A stretch of 64,000 nucleotides of DNA from Nocardioides mangrovi (GCF_020073815.1 NZ_JAIQZJ010000016.1:100963-164962); one strand, 5' to 3'. Counted from the first letter of the stretch, positions 43,178 to 51,950 are shown. Numbers and translations are program-made. Notes: generated by a model not told the origin, from the sequence alone.

Positions 43178-44791
43178 CTATCCGTTGACGCCGCCCTCGA
43201 CGACCGCGCCCTGGGCGAAGAGCTCGTCGTAGAGGTCGATGATCTGCTGGCGCGGGACGACGCCGACCCGGCCGGCCCAGGCGTCGTACGCCGCCGCGAG
43301 CTCGGCGACGAGCTCGGGGTGCTGCGCGGCCCGGTCGTCGGTCTCGGATCGGTCGGCGCCCACGTCGTAGAGCTCCCAGGGGCCGGGGTACTCGCGCACC
43401 AGCTTCCAGCCGCCGCGACGGACGGCGGCGTTGCCGAGGTGCTCCCAGCAGAGGGTGCCGGGGTCGACCTCCCCGCCCCGCCAGGCCGGCAGCATGCTCG
43501 GTGCGTCCGGGCGCTGCCAGCGGGTCTCGCCCGCGGCAGCCGGGTGGGTCACGTCGGCGGCCTCGAGCAGGGTCGGCAGCACGTGCGTGAGCTGGAAGGG
43601 CGTCCGGACGACCTCGCCGTCCGCGAGCCCGCCGGCCGGCCAGCGGACCACGAACGGCGTCGCGATGCCGCCCTCGTGCACCCACCGCTTGTAGAGCCGG
43701 AAGGGCGTGTTGGAGAGGTTGGCCCAGGCCTGGCCGTAGCTGGCGTAGGTGTCCTCGGGGCCGGGCAGCAGGTGGGGGTAGTTGCCGACCGCGAGCGGCG
43801 CGCCGGCGCGCGTCGACGGCGGCACGATCGACCGCCGTGCCGCGAAGGTCTCCGGGTCGCCGAAGGGCAGCTCCTCGGCGCAGGCGCCGTTGTCGGCGAG
43901 GAAGATCACGATCGTGTCGTCGGCGAGGCCGCTCGCCTCGAGGCGCTCGAGGATCCGGCCGATGCCGCGGTCCATCACCTCGACCTGCGCGGCATAGACC
44001 TCCATCCGGCGCTGCTGCCACTCCTGGTCCGGGGCGTCCGTCCAGGGCGGCTGGGCCGGGTCGCGCTCCGAGAGGCCGGTGCCCTCCTCGAGCAGTCCGG
44101 TGCCGCGCAGCCGCTCGAGACGCCGCTCGCGCAGCTGGTCCCAGCCGTCGGCGTAGGCGCCGTCGTACGCCGCGACGTCCTCCTCGCGCGCGTGCAGCGG
44201 CCAGTGGGGCGCGGTGTAGGCGACGTACATGAGGAAGGGCGTCTCGCCGTCGCGGGCGTCGAGGTAGTCGCAGGCCCGACGGGAGATCTCGTCGGTGTAG
44301 TAGAAGTCGTCGTCCTGACGCGGGAGCTCCGAGACCGGCTCCTCGCCGTCGTGCAGCGTGGTCGGCCAGTAGTAGCTGCCGCAGCCGGCGAGCGTGCCGA
44401 ACCACGAACCGAAGCCGCGCCGGGTGGGCCAGGTCTCGTCGGGCTCCTCGATCTGCGAGGTGAGGTGCCACTTGCCGAACATCGCCGTGTCGTAGCCGGC
44501 GCCGCCGAGCACCTCGGCGAGCGTCGCGGAGTCGGCGCGCAGGGTGCCCGGGTAGCCCCGCGGGCCGTCGTCGTTGGTGAGGATGCCGATGCCGGTCTGG
44601 TGCGGGTGCAGGCCGGTGAGCAGCGACGCGCGCGACGGGCTGCAGCGTGCGGTGTTGTAGAACTGCGCGAGCCGCACCCCCTGGGCCGCCAGCCCGTCGA
44701 GCGACGGGGTGCGGATCTCGCCGCCGTAGCAGCCGAGGTCGGAGTAGCCGAGGTCGTCGGCGAGGATCAGGACCACGTTCGGACGCGTCAT
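43178..44791 (-). CDS. Arylsulfatase (Cys-type formylglycine sulfatase)
   Basis: A 537-residue sulfatase. The metal site RPNVVLILADDLGYSDLGCY opens the protein (about 3-22), and ARCSPSRASLLTG (about 48-60) carries the Cys that is oxidised to formylglycine. GKWHLT and FLADNGACAEELPFG add further active-site residues. There is no signal peptide, so it appears cytoplasmic. It needs a formylglycine-generating enzyme, which is not in the window. The TetR gene at 44811 lies upstream on the same strand and may form an operon with it. Confidence 0.93.
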   Translation of the reverse strand: MTRPNVVLILADDLGYSDLGCYGGEIRTPSLDGLAAQGVRLAQFYNTARCSPSRASLLTGLHPHQTGIGILTNDDGPRGYPGTLRADSATLAEVLGGAGYDTAMFGKWHLTSQIEEPDETWPTRRGFGSWFGTLAGCGSYYWPTTLHDGEEPVSELPRQDDDFYYTDEISRRACDYLDARDGETPFLMYVAYTAPHWPLHAREEDVAAYDGAYADGWDQLRERRLERLRGTGLLEEGTGLSERDPAQPPWTDAPDQEWQQRRMEVYAAQVEVMDRGIGRILERLEASGLADDTIVIFLADNGACAEELPFGDPETFAARRSIVPPSTRAGAPLAVGNYPHLLPGPEDTYASYGQAWANLSNTPFRLYKRWVHEGGIATPFVVRWPAGGLADGEVVRTPFQLTHVLPTLLEAADVTHPAAAGETRWQRPDAPSMLPAWRGGEVDPGTLCWEHLGNAAVRRGGWKLVREYPGPWELYDVGADRSETDDRAAQHPELVAELAAAYDAWAGRVGVVPRQQIIDLYDELFAQGAVVEGGVNG

Positions 44792-44810
44792 GTCGTGTGA
44801 CTCTATCGAC

Positions 44811-45368
44811 TTAGATCAACAAGGCGTCGACCCGGCCCACCGCGGCGGCGGCCATCGCGCGGCGCTCGGGGTACGGCGCGCCGGCGTAGACCCCCTCGAC
44901 GATCAGCCAGACCTCCTCGGCGAGCGCGCCGGGGTCGGCCACTCCGGCCTCGGCGGCGTACCGCTCCACCAGCCGGCGTAGCGCACGCACCTGCCGGAGG
45001 GCGAAGCGGCCCGGCCGGTCTCGCGGGTCCCGCATCTCGCGCAGGTAGTTGCGGAAGGGGCAGCCGGCGTACCCCCGCGCGCCGACGCGCCGCTCGACGA
45101 GCCGGATCAGCGCCCGCAGGCCGTCGGCGCCCTCGAGGCCGTCGAGAGTCCGCGCCGTCGAGGCGTCCAGCAGCTCGGCGAAGCGCTCGAGGTAGGCCAG
45201 CACCAGCTCGTCCTTGCCCGGGAAGTGGCGGTAGAGCGCCTGCTTGCCGGTCCCGGCCGCCGCGACCACCTCCGCCATGCCCACGGCGCGGATGCCGCGT
45301 TCGTAGAAGAGCGGGTGGGCCGCATCGAGGATGCGCTCACGCGCGGTGGGGTCCTCGGGGCGAGCCAT
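44811..45368 (-). CDS. TetR family repressor
   Basis: A 185-residue TetR protein. The helix-turn-helix runs from RERILDAAHPLFYERGIRAV to GTGKQALYRHFPGKDELVLA (about 10-58). The C-terminal domain resembles that of regulators with CPFRNYLREM-type ligand pockets. It is divergent from an SDR gene, and two nearly identical palindromes lie in the 117-bp space between, so it probably represses both promoters. Confidence 0.92.
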   Translation of the reverse strand: MARPEDPTARERILDAAHPLFYERGIRAVGMAEVVAAAGTGKQALYRHFPGKDELVLAYLERFAELLDASTARTLDGLEGADGLRALIRLVERRVGARGYAGCPFRNYLREMRDPRDRPGRFALRQVRALRRLVERYAAEAGVADPGALAEEVWLIVEGVYAGAPYPERRAMAAAAVGRVDALLI

Positions 45369-45380
45369 GTCCCGAGTCTA

Positions 45381-45398
45381 CCGGACCGCTCGGTCCGG
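45381..45398. promoter_or_regulatory. TetR operator 1
   Basis: CCGGACCG-CT-CGGTCCGG is a perfect palindrome 12 bases before the TetR start. It matches operator 2 in its core GGACCG-NN-CGGTCC, so both are probably bound by the same dimer. Confidence 0.7.
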
Positions 45399-45452
45399 AA
45401 TCTTCTCGCAGATGGGAATGAAACGCCGACCCGTGTTCCTTCTGGTCCATGA

Positions 45453-45468
45453 CGGACCGATCGGTCCG
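45453..45468. promoter_or_regulatory. TetR operator 2
   Basis: CGGACCG-AT-CGGTCCG is a perfect palindrome ending 17 bases before the SDR start. It shares its core with operator 1, 70 bases away. Confidence 0.7.
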
Positions 45469-45485
45469 AAATATGTTCCGAAGGG

Positions 45486-46199
45486 ATGAAGACCATGACC
45501 GGACAGCCCATCAGCGGCAGCACCGCCCTCGTGACCGGCGCCAACCGCGGCCTCGGCAAGGCGATCGCGGAGGAGCTGCTCGCCCGCGGCGCCAAAACCG
45601 TGTACGCCGCGGTGCGCGACCCCCAGTCGGTGACCGACGCTCGGCTCACGCCGGTGCGGGTCGACGTGACCGACCCCGCCTCGGTCTTCGCCGCGGCCGC
45701 GCTCGCCAGCGACGTGGACCTGCTCGTCAACAACGCCGGCATCGCGTCGAGCGGCTCGGTCTTCGGCCCGGACGGCGTCGAGGCCCTGCGCCAGCAGCTC
45801 GAGACCAACGCGATCGGCCCGCTGGTGGCCGCGCGCGCCTTCGCCCCCACCCTCGAGGCCAACGGCGGCGGCACCATCGTCAACATCCTGTCGGTGCTCT
45901 CCTGGGTGACGATGGCGGCGACGTCGGGCTACTCGGCCTCCAAGGCGGCCGCCTGGTCGCTCACCAACGCGATGCGCGGCGAGCTGCGGGGGCAGGGCAC
46001 TCACGTGGTCGGCGTGCACGTCGGCTACCTCGACACCGACATGGCCGCCCACGTCGACGGCCCGAAGACCGACCCGGCCGAGCTGGCCCGGCAGATCCTC
46101 GACGCGGTCGAGCGCGGCGACGACGAGGTGCTCGGCGACGACCTCTCCCGCGGGGTCAAGTCCAGCCTGTCCGGACCGGTCGGATCACTCTCCGTCTGA
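45486..46199 (+). CDS. Short-chain dehydrogenase under TetR control
   Basis: A 237-residue SDR with ALVTGANRGLGKAIAEELLA (about 13-32), LVNNAGIASSGS, Ser in NILSVLSW and YSASKAAAW as catalytic Tyr-Lys. The variant TGANRGLG is common in SDRs acting on small carbonyls or quinones. Operator 2 lies directly upstream, so expression should respond to the ligand of the divergent TetR; the pair may detoxify that compound. Confidence 0.92.
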   Translation: MKTMTGQPISGSTALVTGANRGLGKAIAEELLARGAKTVYAAVRDPQSVTDARLTPVRVDVTDPASVFAAAALASDVDLLVNNAGIASSGSVFGPDGVEALRQQLETNAIGPLVAARAFAPTLEANGGGTIVNILSVLSWVTMAATSGYSASKAAAWSLTNAMRGELRGQGTHVVGVHVGYLDTDMAAHVDGPKTDPAELARQILDAVERGDDEVLGDDLSRGVKSSLSGPVGSLSV

Positions 46200-46228
46200 C
46201 CGCCGGGACGACGGCTACGCTCGGCCGC

Positions 46229-46903
46229 ATGCAGACCGAGATCCTGTACGGCCCGGCGTACTCCACCGCGAAGTGCACGCTGAGCGCCGGCGAGACCGTG
46301 CGTGCCGAGGCCGGGGCGATGCTCGCGATGTCCGCGGGGCTCGCGATGGAGACCTCCACCCAGGGCGGCGTGCTCAAGGGCCTGCGCCGGTCGGTGCTGG
46401 GCGGTGAGTCGTTCTTCATGAACACCTTCACCGCGCAGGCCGACGGCGCCGAGCTCTGGCTCGCGCCGGCGCTGGCCGGCGACGTCGTCGCGTGGCCGAT
46501 CAACGGCACGCTCTATGTCCAGTCGGGCTCCTACCTCGCCTCGTCCGCGGGCGTCGAGGTGGACTCGAGCTGGGGCGGCGCGAAGACGTTCTTCTCCCGC
46601 GAGGGACTCTTCATCCTCAAGGTCAGCGGCCAGGGCGACGTCGTGCTCTCGTCGTACGGCGCGCTGCACGCCATCGACCTCCAGCCGGGCCAGACCTACA
46701 CGGTCGACACCGGCCACATGGTCGCGTGGACCGAGGGCGTCAACTACGCCGTCCGCAAGGTCGGGAGCTGGAAGTCGACCTTCTTCTCCGGCGAGGGCCT
46801 GGTCTGCGACCTCACCGGCCCGGGTCGGATCTACATCCAGACCCGCAGCCAGGACGCCTTCCTCGGCTGGCTGATCCCCAAGCTCCCGCAGAGCAGCAGC
46901 TGA
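46229..46903 (+). CDS. AIM24 family protein
   Basis: A 224-residue protein of the AIM24 (TIGR00266) family: a beta-rich fold with KCTLSAGETVRAEAGAMLAM at the N-terminus and repeated Gly-rich strands such as GGESFFMNTFTAQ. No catalytic residues are known for the family; the bacterial role is undefined. The start at ATG 46229 lies 30 bases after the SDR stop, so it could be co-transcribed. It is convergent with tatC. Confidence 0.88.
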   Translation: MQTEILYGPAYSTAKCTLSAGETVRAEAGAMLAMSAGLAMETSTQGGVLKGLRRSVLGGESFFMNTFTAQADGAELWLAPALAGDVVAWPINGTLYVQSGSYLASSAGVEVDSSWGGAKTFFSREGLFILKVSGQGDVVLSSYGALHAIDLQPGQTYTVDTGHMVAWTEGVNYAVRKVGSWKSTFFSGEGLVCDLTGPGRIYIQTRSQDAFLGWLIPKLPQSSS

Positions 46904-46910
46904 GGTCGGA

Positions 46911-47708
46911 TCAGCGTCCCCTCACTCGGTCGGACCAGCGCGCCACGACCTCGGCGACGAGGAACAGCACGAGCATCGGGATGGCGAGCATCGTCATCGA
47001 GAACGGGTCGGTCGACGGTGTCGCGACGGCCGCGAACACGAACGTGGCGAGGATGATCCATGACCGGTGACGGCCGAGCGTGCGACCGCGGACCACGCCT
47101 GCCAGGTTGAGCAGGATGACGAAGAGCGGGATCTCGAACGCGATGCCGAAGACCAGCAGCATCCGGGTGAGGAAGCTGAAGTAGTCGTTGAACTCGACCA
47201 GGTTGGCCAGGCCCGCCGGGGTGAAGCCGATCAGCACCTCGAGCCCGCGCGGCAGCACGTAGTAGCCCGTCGCCACGCCGACGAAGAAGAGTGGTCCCGC
47301 GATGGCTGTGAAGACTCGGGTCCACCGCTTCTCCTCGGGGCGCAGCCCAGGAAGGACGAAGGCCCAGATCTGGTGCAACCAGTACGGGCTCGACGCGACG
47401 ATCGACGCCACCCCGCAGAGCTTGAGCTGCAGCATCAGGGGTCCGGTCGCGCCCGCGACGTACGCCTCGGTGCGGGTCGAGGCCCCGAGCATGTCGCGAG
47501 CGTCGTTGTAGGGATGCAGCACCAGCGCGAGCAGCTGGTCGTAGAAGAACAGCGCCACGGAGAAGGCCAGGACCAGCGCCAGGACGGAGCGCACGACGCG
47601 GGCGCGCAGCTCACGGAGGTGGTCGGCCACCGCCATCCGGCCGTCGGCACCCACCGGGTGCCGCGGCCGGACGGACAGCAGGCCGATCCCTCCCGAGATG
47701 GAGGACAT
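46911..47708 (-). CDS. tatC: Twin-arginine translocase subunit TatC
   Basis: A 265-residue membrane protein with six predicted helices. DHLRELRARVVRSVLALVLA is the conserved N-terminal signature, GLRPEEKRW (about 131-139) is the loop that contacts signal peptides, and FNDYFSF (about 179-185) is typical. It recognises RR signal peptides. Met at 47636 is an alternative start nearer the family consensus. It follows tatA by three bases in an operon with tatB. Confidence 0.94.
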   Translation of the reverse strand: MSSISGGIGLLSVRPRHPVGADGRMAVADHLRELRARVVRSVLALVLAFSVALFFYDQLLALVLHPYNDARDMLGASTRTEAYVAGATGPLMLQLKLCGVASIVASSPYWLHQIWAFVLPGLRPEEKRWTRVFTAIAGPLFFVGVATGYYVLPRGLEVLIGFTPAGLANLVEFNDYFSFLTRMLLVFGIAFEIPLFVILLNLAGVVRGRTLGRHRSWIILATFVFAAVATPSTDPFSMTMLAIPMLVLFLVAEVVARWSDRVRGR

Positions 47709-47711
47709 GGC

Positions 47712-47930
47712 TCAGACCGCGCGATCGCGATCGGGTGACGCGACGACGTCGGGCTCCGCCTCGGCGTCGCCGCCGAGGACACCCTTGGTCTCGTCCTTGA
47801 AGATGCGCAGCGCCCGGCCGCTGCCGCGGGCGAGCTCGGGGAGCTTGGTGGCGCCGAAGAGCAGGACGACGACGGCCAGCAGGACCAACAGCTCAGGGGT
47901 GCCGAGACCCCCGACGAGGAACGGGTTCAT
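47712..47930 (-). CDS. tatA: Twin-arginine translocase subunit TatA
   Basis: A 72-residue protein: one membrane helix (GTPELLVLLAVVVLLFGATK, about 10-29), then the amphipathic helix KLPELARGSGRALRIFKDET and a short acidic tail. The FGATKLPELA hinge is diagnostic. It oligomerises to form the pore. Its ATG overlaps the tatB stop by four bases. Confidence 0.92.
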   Translation of the reverse strand: MNPFLVGGLGTPELLVLLAVVVLLFGATKLPELARGSGRALRIFKDETKGVLGGDAEAEPDVVASPDRDRAV

Positions 47931-48241
47931 GATGCGGTGCTCACTTCCGATGGAGGGGTGTCACGATCGTCCTTCTCCGGGACGTCGTCGGGCTCGCGCT
48001 CCCAGGCCTCGACCACGTGCCGTCGGACGACGGCTCGCGGGTCGAGGTCGCGCAGCTCGAGGTCGGCGTAGTCGGGGCCGAGCTGGTCCCGCAGCTCGTC
48101 CCGAGCGCTGTCCGCCAGCTGCCTGGCGCGCTTGAGCATCCGGGCCGACTGACGGGCCAGCTCCGGTAGCTTGTCCGGCCCGAACACGAGGATCCCGACC
48201 ACCGTCAGGACCGCGAGCTCGGGCAGACCGATTCCGAACAT
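47927..48241 (-). CDS. tatB: Twin-arginine translocase subunit TatB
   Basis: A 104-residue protein with a first helix MFGIGLPELAVLTVVGILVF (1-20), the hinge GPDKLPELARQSA and a long charged helical tail. The Glu in GLPEL and the longer tail are TatB traits. TatB works with TatC in substrate binding. It is the first of three overlapping or nearly touching tat genes. Confidence 0.9.
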   Translation of the reverse strand: MFGIGLPELAVLTVVGILVFGPDKLPELARQSARMLKRARQLADSARDELRDQLGPDYADLELRDLDPRAVVRRHVVEAWEREPDDVPEKDDRDTPPSEVSTAS

Positions 48242-48316
48242 GGTCGTGCTTCCTCTCGTCGAGAGGTGGTCCGGTCGGGGCCGACACGGGGTCGAGCGGG
48301 CCCCGACCGGAGGGGC

Positions 48317-48433
48317 TCAGCGGACCGCCGTCTGCGGTGCGGTCCGCTCGTGCCGCGGGTGGACGATCATCCAACCCGTGCGTACGTACATCAGCGCCAG
48401 GACGCCGGCGCCGACCAGCTGCTGCCACGTCAT
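48317..48433 (-). CDS. Tiny ORF between ferritin-like gene and tatB
   Basis: A 38-codon ORF, starting MTWQQLVGAGVLALMYVRTG, begins nine bases after the ferritin-like gene stop on the same strand. The N-terminal half is hydrophobic, as in small membrane proteins; the rest is basic. No clear ribosome binding site is seen beyond the coding end of the neighbour. It may encode a small Tat-associated protein or be chance. Confidence 0.45.
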   Translation of the reverse strand: MTWQQLVGAGVLALMYVRTGWMIVHPRHERTAPQTAVR

Positions 48434-48441
48434 GGCGAGCC

Positions 48442-49368
48442 CTAGCTCTTCGTCGCCGCGCTGGTGCGGATGGTGCCGTTGACACCACGCGGGTAGAAGC
48501 CGCCGTGGTCGACCCGCTTCGGGTTGAGGTAGACGACGTTGAGGACCTTGGCGGCCGGCCGGCCGAAGGCGATCGCGTTCTCGTCGGCAGGGACCAGGTT
48601 CAGCTTGGCCCTGCCGACGCCCTGGTCGTCGCTGCCGCGCCCGTCCAGCGAGTCACGCGCGTCGCTGATCTTCTTCGCCTCCTGCCAGAGGCCCTTGTCG
48701 GAGACCTTCGACCGGACGATGCCGGCGTGGTAGGCCTCCACGGAGAGGATGCCGGCGGCCGCGTCGAGGTAGGTCTTGTTCGAGATCAACGGAGCCGCGC
48801 CCTTGTAGGCGGTGACGCCGACGTCCTCGAAGATGAACGCCGCGAGCAGGAAGTTGTTCTCGTTCGCGAACGGGTCGAACGTCTGGTTCTTCCCGATCAG
48901 GCCGGCTGCCTGGGCGGCCGCGGTGAAGCTGTGCTTGAGGTCGATCTGCGGGCGTGCCACTTTCGCGCCGCCGAGCGCCGCACGCAGGAACTTCACGTGC
49001 GCGACCTCGTCGTGGGCGATCTCGCGGGCGATCTTGGCGATCTTGGGGGTCGAGAAGTCGACCTTGCGACCACCCACCACCCCGCCGTGCCGCCCCTTGC
49101 CGGAGGTGAGCTTGGCGGCGAGACCGTGCCCGAACGCCGCGTGGGAGTAGAACTCCGCCTCGAGGTACTCGAGGTTGAGGGCGAAGTTGAGGACCGCGCC
49201 GTCGCTCGGCGCCGCGGCGGACGCCGGGTCGACGCCGACCCCGGCGAGCGCCGCTCCACCCACGGCACCGAGTCCCGCGACCCCGGCCGACTTGAGGAAG
49301 AGGCGCCGATCTGTCTCGTTCTCCGCGCTGCGCTCGATCATGTCGCGCACGACAGTCTTTCCGAACAT
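48442..49368 (-). CDS. Ferritin-like domain protein exported by Tat
   Basis: A 308-residue protein. The N-terminus has a twin-arginine signal DRRLFLKSAGVAGLGAVGG (about 20-38) with a cleavage site near DPASAAAPS. The mature part is a four-helix ferritin-like domain with metal ligands in LEYLEAEFYSHAAF, HDEVAHVKFLRAAL, FEDVGVTAYKGAA and SVEAYHAGIVR. It should bind iron or manganese outside the membrane. The tatB, tatA and tatC genes follow on the same strand, so this is probably the main substrate of the linked translocase (inference). A purine-rich GGAG stands before ATG 49368. Confidence 0.88.
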   Translation of the reverse strand: MFGKTVVRDMIERSAENETDRRLFLKSAGVAGLGAVGGAALAGVGVDPASAAAPSDGAVLNFALNLEYLEAEFYSHAAFGHGLAAKLTSGKGRHGGVVGGRKVDFSTPKIAKIAREIAHDEVAHVKFLRAALGGAKVARPQIDLKHSFTAAAQAAGLIGKNQTFDPFANENNFLLAAFIFEDVGVTAYKGAAPLISNKTYLDAAAGILSVEAYHAGIVRSKVSDKGLWQEAKKISDARDSLDGRGSDDQGVGRAKLNLVPADENAIAFGRPAAKVLNVVYLNPKRVDHGGFYPRGVNGTIRTSAATKS

Positions 49369-49771
49369 GGTCAATCTCCATCCGATATTGCCGAAAAGGG
49401 ATACCACCACTGGGAGCGCAATTCTCTGACGACAGAAGATTGCCGATGGTCGCCAGCGGTTGGCGATTCGGGGAGATTCACCTCCGGTGCGCAGGAAGAC
49501 GCTCTCAGATCGATTTATCGACGGCGTCCGACAGTCGGTGGACGAGAGAGGCGCGTCCCGATCATCAGGTTCTACGGGGCCTCTCGCGGATCGACGGTAC
49601 GCCTGATTCGAGGAATGAAAAGAGGTTGGGACCAGATTTCTCGCCAGCCCGACCAATCCGATCCAGCGAGGCCACCGAATACCAATCGAATCTCTGAAAT
49701 GAACGGCGCTCAGCGAATCTGAGCGGCGTTCTCGACTGCATTCGTGTGCCGCCACGACCGACGGGAATCCG
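49369..49771. other. AT-richer divergent promoter region between ferritin-like gene and NRAMP
   Basis: About 400 bases that are visibly less GC-rich than the rest of the window and hold no convincing ORF. It should contain the promoters of the Tat/ferritin operon and of the divergent metal transporter. I looked for a manganese riboswitch and saw none. A shared metal-responsive regulator site is possible but not identified. Confidence 0.45.
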
Positions 49772-51010
49772 GTGTTCCAGGAAAGTCAGCGCGTGCTCGC
49801 CGCACCGCGCACGCCTGTCCGGGGACCGCTCCCCCTTCTCGGACCGGCGTTCGTCACGGCCATCGCCTACGTCGACCCAGGCAACTTCGCGACGAACCTG
49901 AGCGCGGGCTCGGTCTACGGCTACCTGCTCGTGTGGGTGGTCGTCGCCAGCAACCTGATGGCGATGCTGATCCAGTACCTCTCTGCGAAGGCTGGCATCG
50001 CCACCGGTCGCAGCCTGCCAGCCCTGTGCCGGCGCCACCTGCCGCTCCCCGTCGTCCGCGGACTCTGGCTGCAGGCCGAGCTGGTGGCGATCGCGACGGA
50101 TCTGGCCGAGGTGGTCGGTGGCGCGATCGCGTTGGACCTCCTCTTCGGCACCCCGCTCGTGGTGGGCGGCGCGATCACGGCGGCAGTCGCCTTCGGGATG
50201 CTCGCCCTCAGGTCGAGGGGACATCGTCCGTTCGAGGCCGCGATCACCGGCATGCTGGCGGTGATCCTGGCCGGCTTCGTCTACAACGTCGTGGTGGGGG
50301 CTCCGAGCGCGTCCGGGGTGGCCGCCGGGCTGCAGCCACGCTTCGACGGCGCCGGCTCGGTGCTGCTCGCCGCCGGGATGCTCGGGGCGACCGTCATGCC
50401 GCACGCGATCTACCTGCACAGCGGCCTCACCACCGATCGCTACGTCGCAACCACGGACCGACAGCGACGGGGGCTGCTGCGCAGCCAGCGCGTCGACGTG
50501 GTCACGGCGATGACGATCGCCGGGGCCATGAACCTGGCCCTGCTCGTGATCGCCGCCACCACATTGGGCGGCACCGGAGCCGACACGATCGAGGCCGCCC
50601 ACGACCAGTTGGGGCGCCTCGAGGGACACGGGACGGCCGTGCTGTTCGCTCTCTCATTGCTCGCGTCAGGCTTCGCCGCGTCGAGCGTCGGAACCCTCTC
50701 CGGGCAGGTCGTCATGGAGGGGTTCCTGCGCCGCCGGGTCCCGCTCGTCGTCCGCCGTCTGAGCTCGCTGGCGCCGGCACTCGCGATCCTCGCCGTCGGC
50801 ACCGATCCGACCCGGGCGCTGATCGCGTCCCAGGTCGTGCTGTCCTTCGGAATCCCCTTCGCGCTCGTCCCCCTCATCATGTTCACCTGCCGCGCCGACG
50901 TGATGGGCGCGCTCGTCAACCGCCGAGCCACGACCGCGGTCGCGGTCGCGGTCGCTGCCGTCATCATCGGCCTGAACGTTGCGCTCGTGACGCTCACCGT
51001 CACGAGGTGA
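49772..51010 (+). CDS. NRAMP family divalent metal transporter
   Basis: A 412-residue membrane protein with about 11 predicted helices. The metal-binding motifs are present: DPGN (residues 35-38, in AIAYVDPGNFATNLSAGS) in the first helix and TVMPHAIYLHSG in the sixth. It imports Mn2+ or Fe2+ with protons. It starts at GTG 49772. It is divergent from the ferritin-like/Tat operon, which suggests a joint role in metal handling. Confidence 0.93.
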   Translation: MFQESQRVLAAPRTPVRGPLPLLGPAFVTAIAYVDPGNFATNLSAGSVYGYLLVWVVVASNLMAMLIQYLSAKAGIATGRSLPALCRRHLPLPVVRGLWLQAELVAIATDLAEVVGGAIALDLLFGTPLVVGGAITAAVAFGMLALRSRGHRPFEAAITGMLAVILAGFVYNVVVGAPSASGVAAGLQPRFDGAGSVLLAAGMLGATVMPHAIYLHSGLTTDRYVATTDRQRRGLLRSQRVDVVTAMTIAGAMNLALLVIAATTLGGTGADTIEAAHDQLGRLEGHGTAVLFALSLLASGFAASSVGTLSGQVVMEGFLRRRVPLVVRRLSSLAPALAILAVGTDPTRALIASQVVLSFGIPFALVPLIMFTCRADVMGALVNRRATTAVAVAVAAVIIGLNVALVTLTVTR

Positions 51011-51950
51011 CGGGGCGCCGTCTCCAGAGTGCCAACGAGACGGCGCCCAGCGCGAGCGGGCCGCCGATGGTGAAGACCCGCCAGACGAGGAGTCCGGCGA
51101 CGGCCGCGGCCTCGACCTCGGCGCCACCGACGTCGACGACCGCCGCGAGGACGAGCGCGTCGACGATGCCGAGGCCAGAGAACGGGAAGAGCGTGAACGG
51201 ATAGGCGAAGAGGTAGGCCACCGCGATGGTCGACAGCGCCGCCTCCGAGGTGCTCACGCCGACGAAGCGCAGGGCCAGCACCAGCATCGTCAGGTCGACG
51301 GCGAGCATCCCGCAGAGCGCCAGCAGCGAGCGTGGGAAGCCGTGCCGGAAGCGGGCGGCGACGTCGCCGCGGAAGCGCACGCAGGCCGCTGCCCACGCCT
51401 CCGGGTCCACGGTACGGCGGACACGCGTCGCCGCCCGGCCGGCGGCGACGCCGACCCGACGGGCCAGGGCGTCGCTGCGCACCACGAGCAGCACCCCGAC
51501 CAGGATCGCGACCGAGACCAGGATGCTGACCAGGTCCGCCCAGCGGTAGCCGACCTCTCCCCCGGTCGCGGCGAGCAGCACGAAGCCGGCGGCCGGGGCG
51601 CCGAAGCGCACGATGTAGAAGGTCAGCGTGTTCATGACCGTGCCGGCCATGCCCTTCGGGACCGGCACGCCCCACGACGAGAACATCGCCATCCGCAGCG
51701 CGAGGTCGCTGGGCGGCGGCGCCACGGTCGACATCAGGATCGCTACCTGGTCGTTCTGCGTCGCGCGGACGGCCGAGACGCCTGGGATGTAGAGCGCGAG
51801 CGGCAGCGCGTTGAGCACCTGGCGGACCAGGAGCAGCACGACGAGGACCGGTGCCTGCCACCAGTCCAGGTGCGCGAGCGCGTCGCGGACCTCGCCCCAG
51901 TCGACCCGGCCGACCAGCCGGACGACCACGACGGTGACCACCAGGGCCAC
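51000..51950 (-). CDS. Flippase-like (LPG synthase TM region) membrane protein
   Basis: A 316-residue integral membrane protein with about eight helices and APPPSDLALRMAMFSSWGVP (about 77-96), typical of the lysylphosphatidylglycerol-synthase transmembrane family. Members move lipid-linked substrates; the partner is unknown. The annotated GTG 51950 lies inside the first helix. A CTG at 51986 with AAGGTG five bases upstream would add residues KPWLIRLGLLA and complete that helix, so translation may start there. It ends 11 bases inside the convergent NRAMP gene. Confidence 0.85.
   Translation of the reverse strand: MALVVTVVVVRLVGRVDWGEVRDALAHLDWWQAPVLVVLLLVRQVLNALPLALYIPGVSAVRATQNDQVAILMSTVAPPPSDLALRMAMFSSWGVPVPKGMAGTVMNTLTFYIVRFGAPAAGFVLLAATGGEVGYRWADLVSILVSVAILVGVLLVVRSDALARRVGVAAGRAATRVRRTVDPEAWAAACVRFRGDVAARFRHGFPRSLLALCGMLAVDLTMLVLALRFVGVSTSEAALSTIAVAYLFAYPFTLFPFSGLGIVDALVLAAVVDVGGAEVEAAAVAGLLVWRVFTIGGPLALGAVSLALWRRRPVTS

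Noticed and set aside
49369..49771. Manganese riboswitch before the NRAMP gene
   Set aside because: I could not find the expected conserved loops or a terminator switch.
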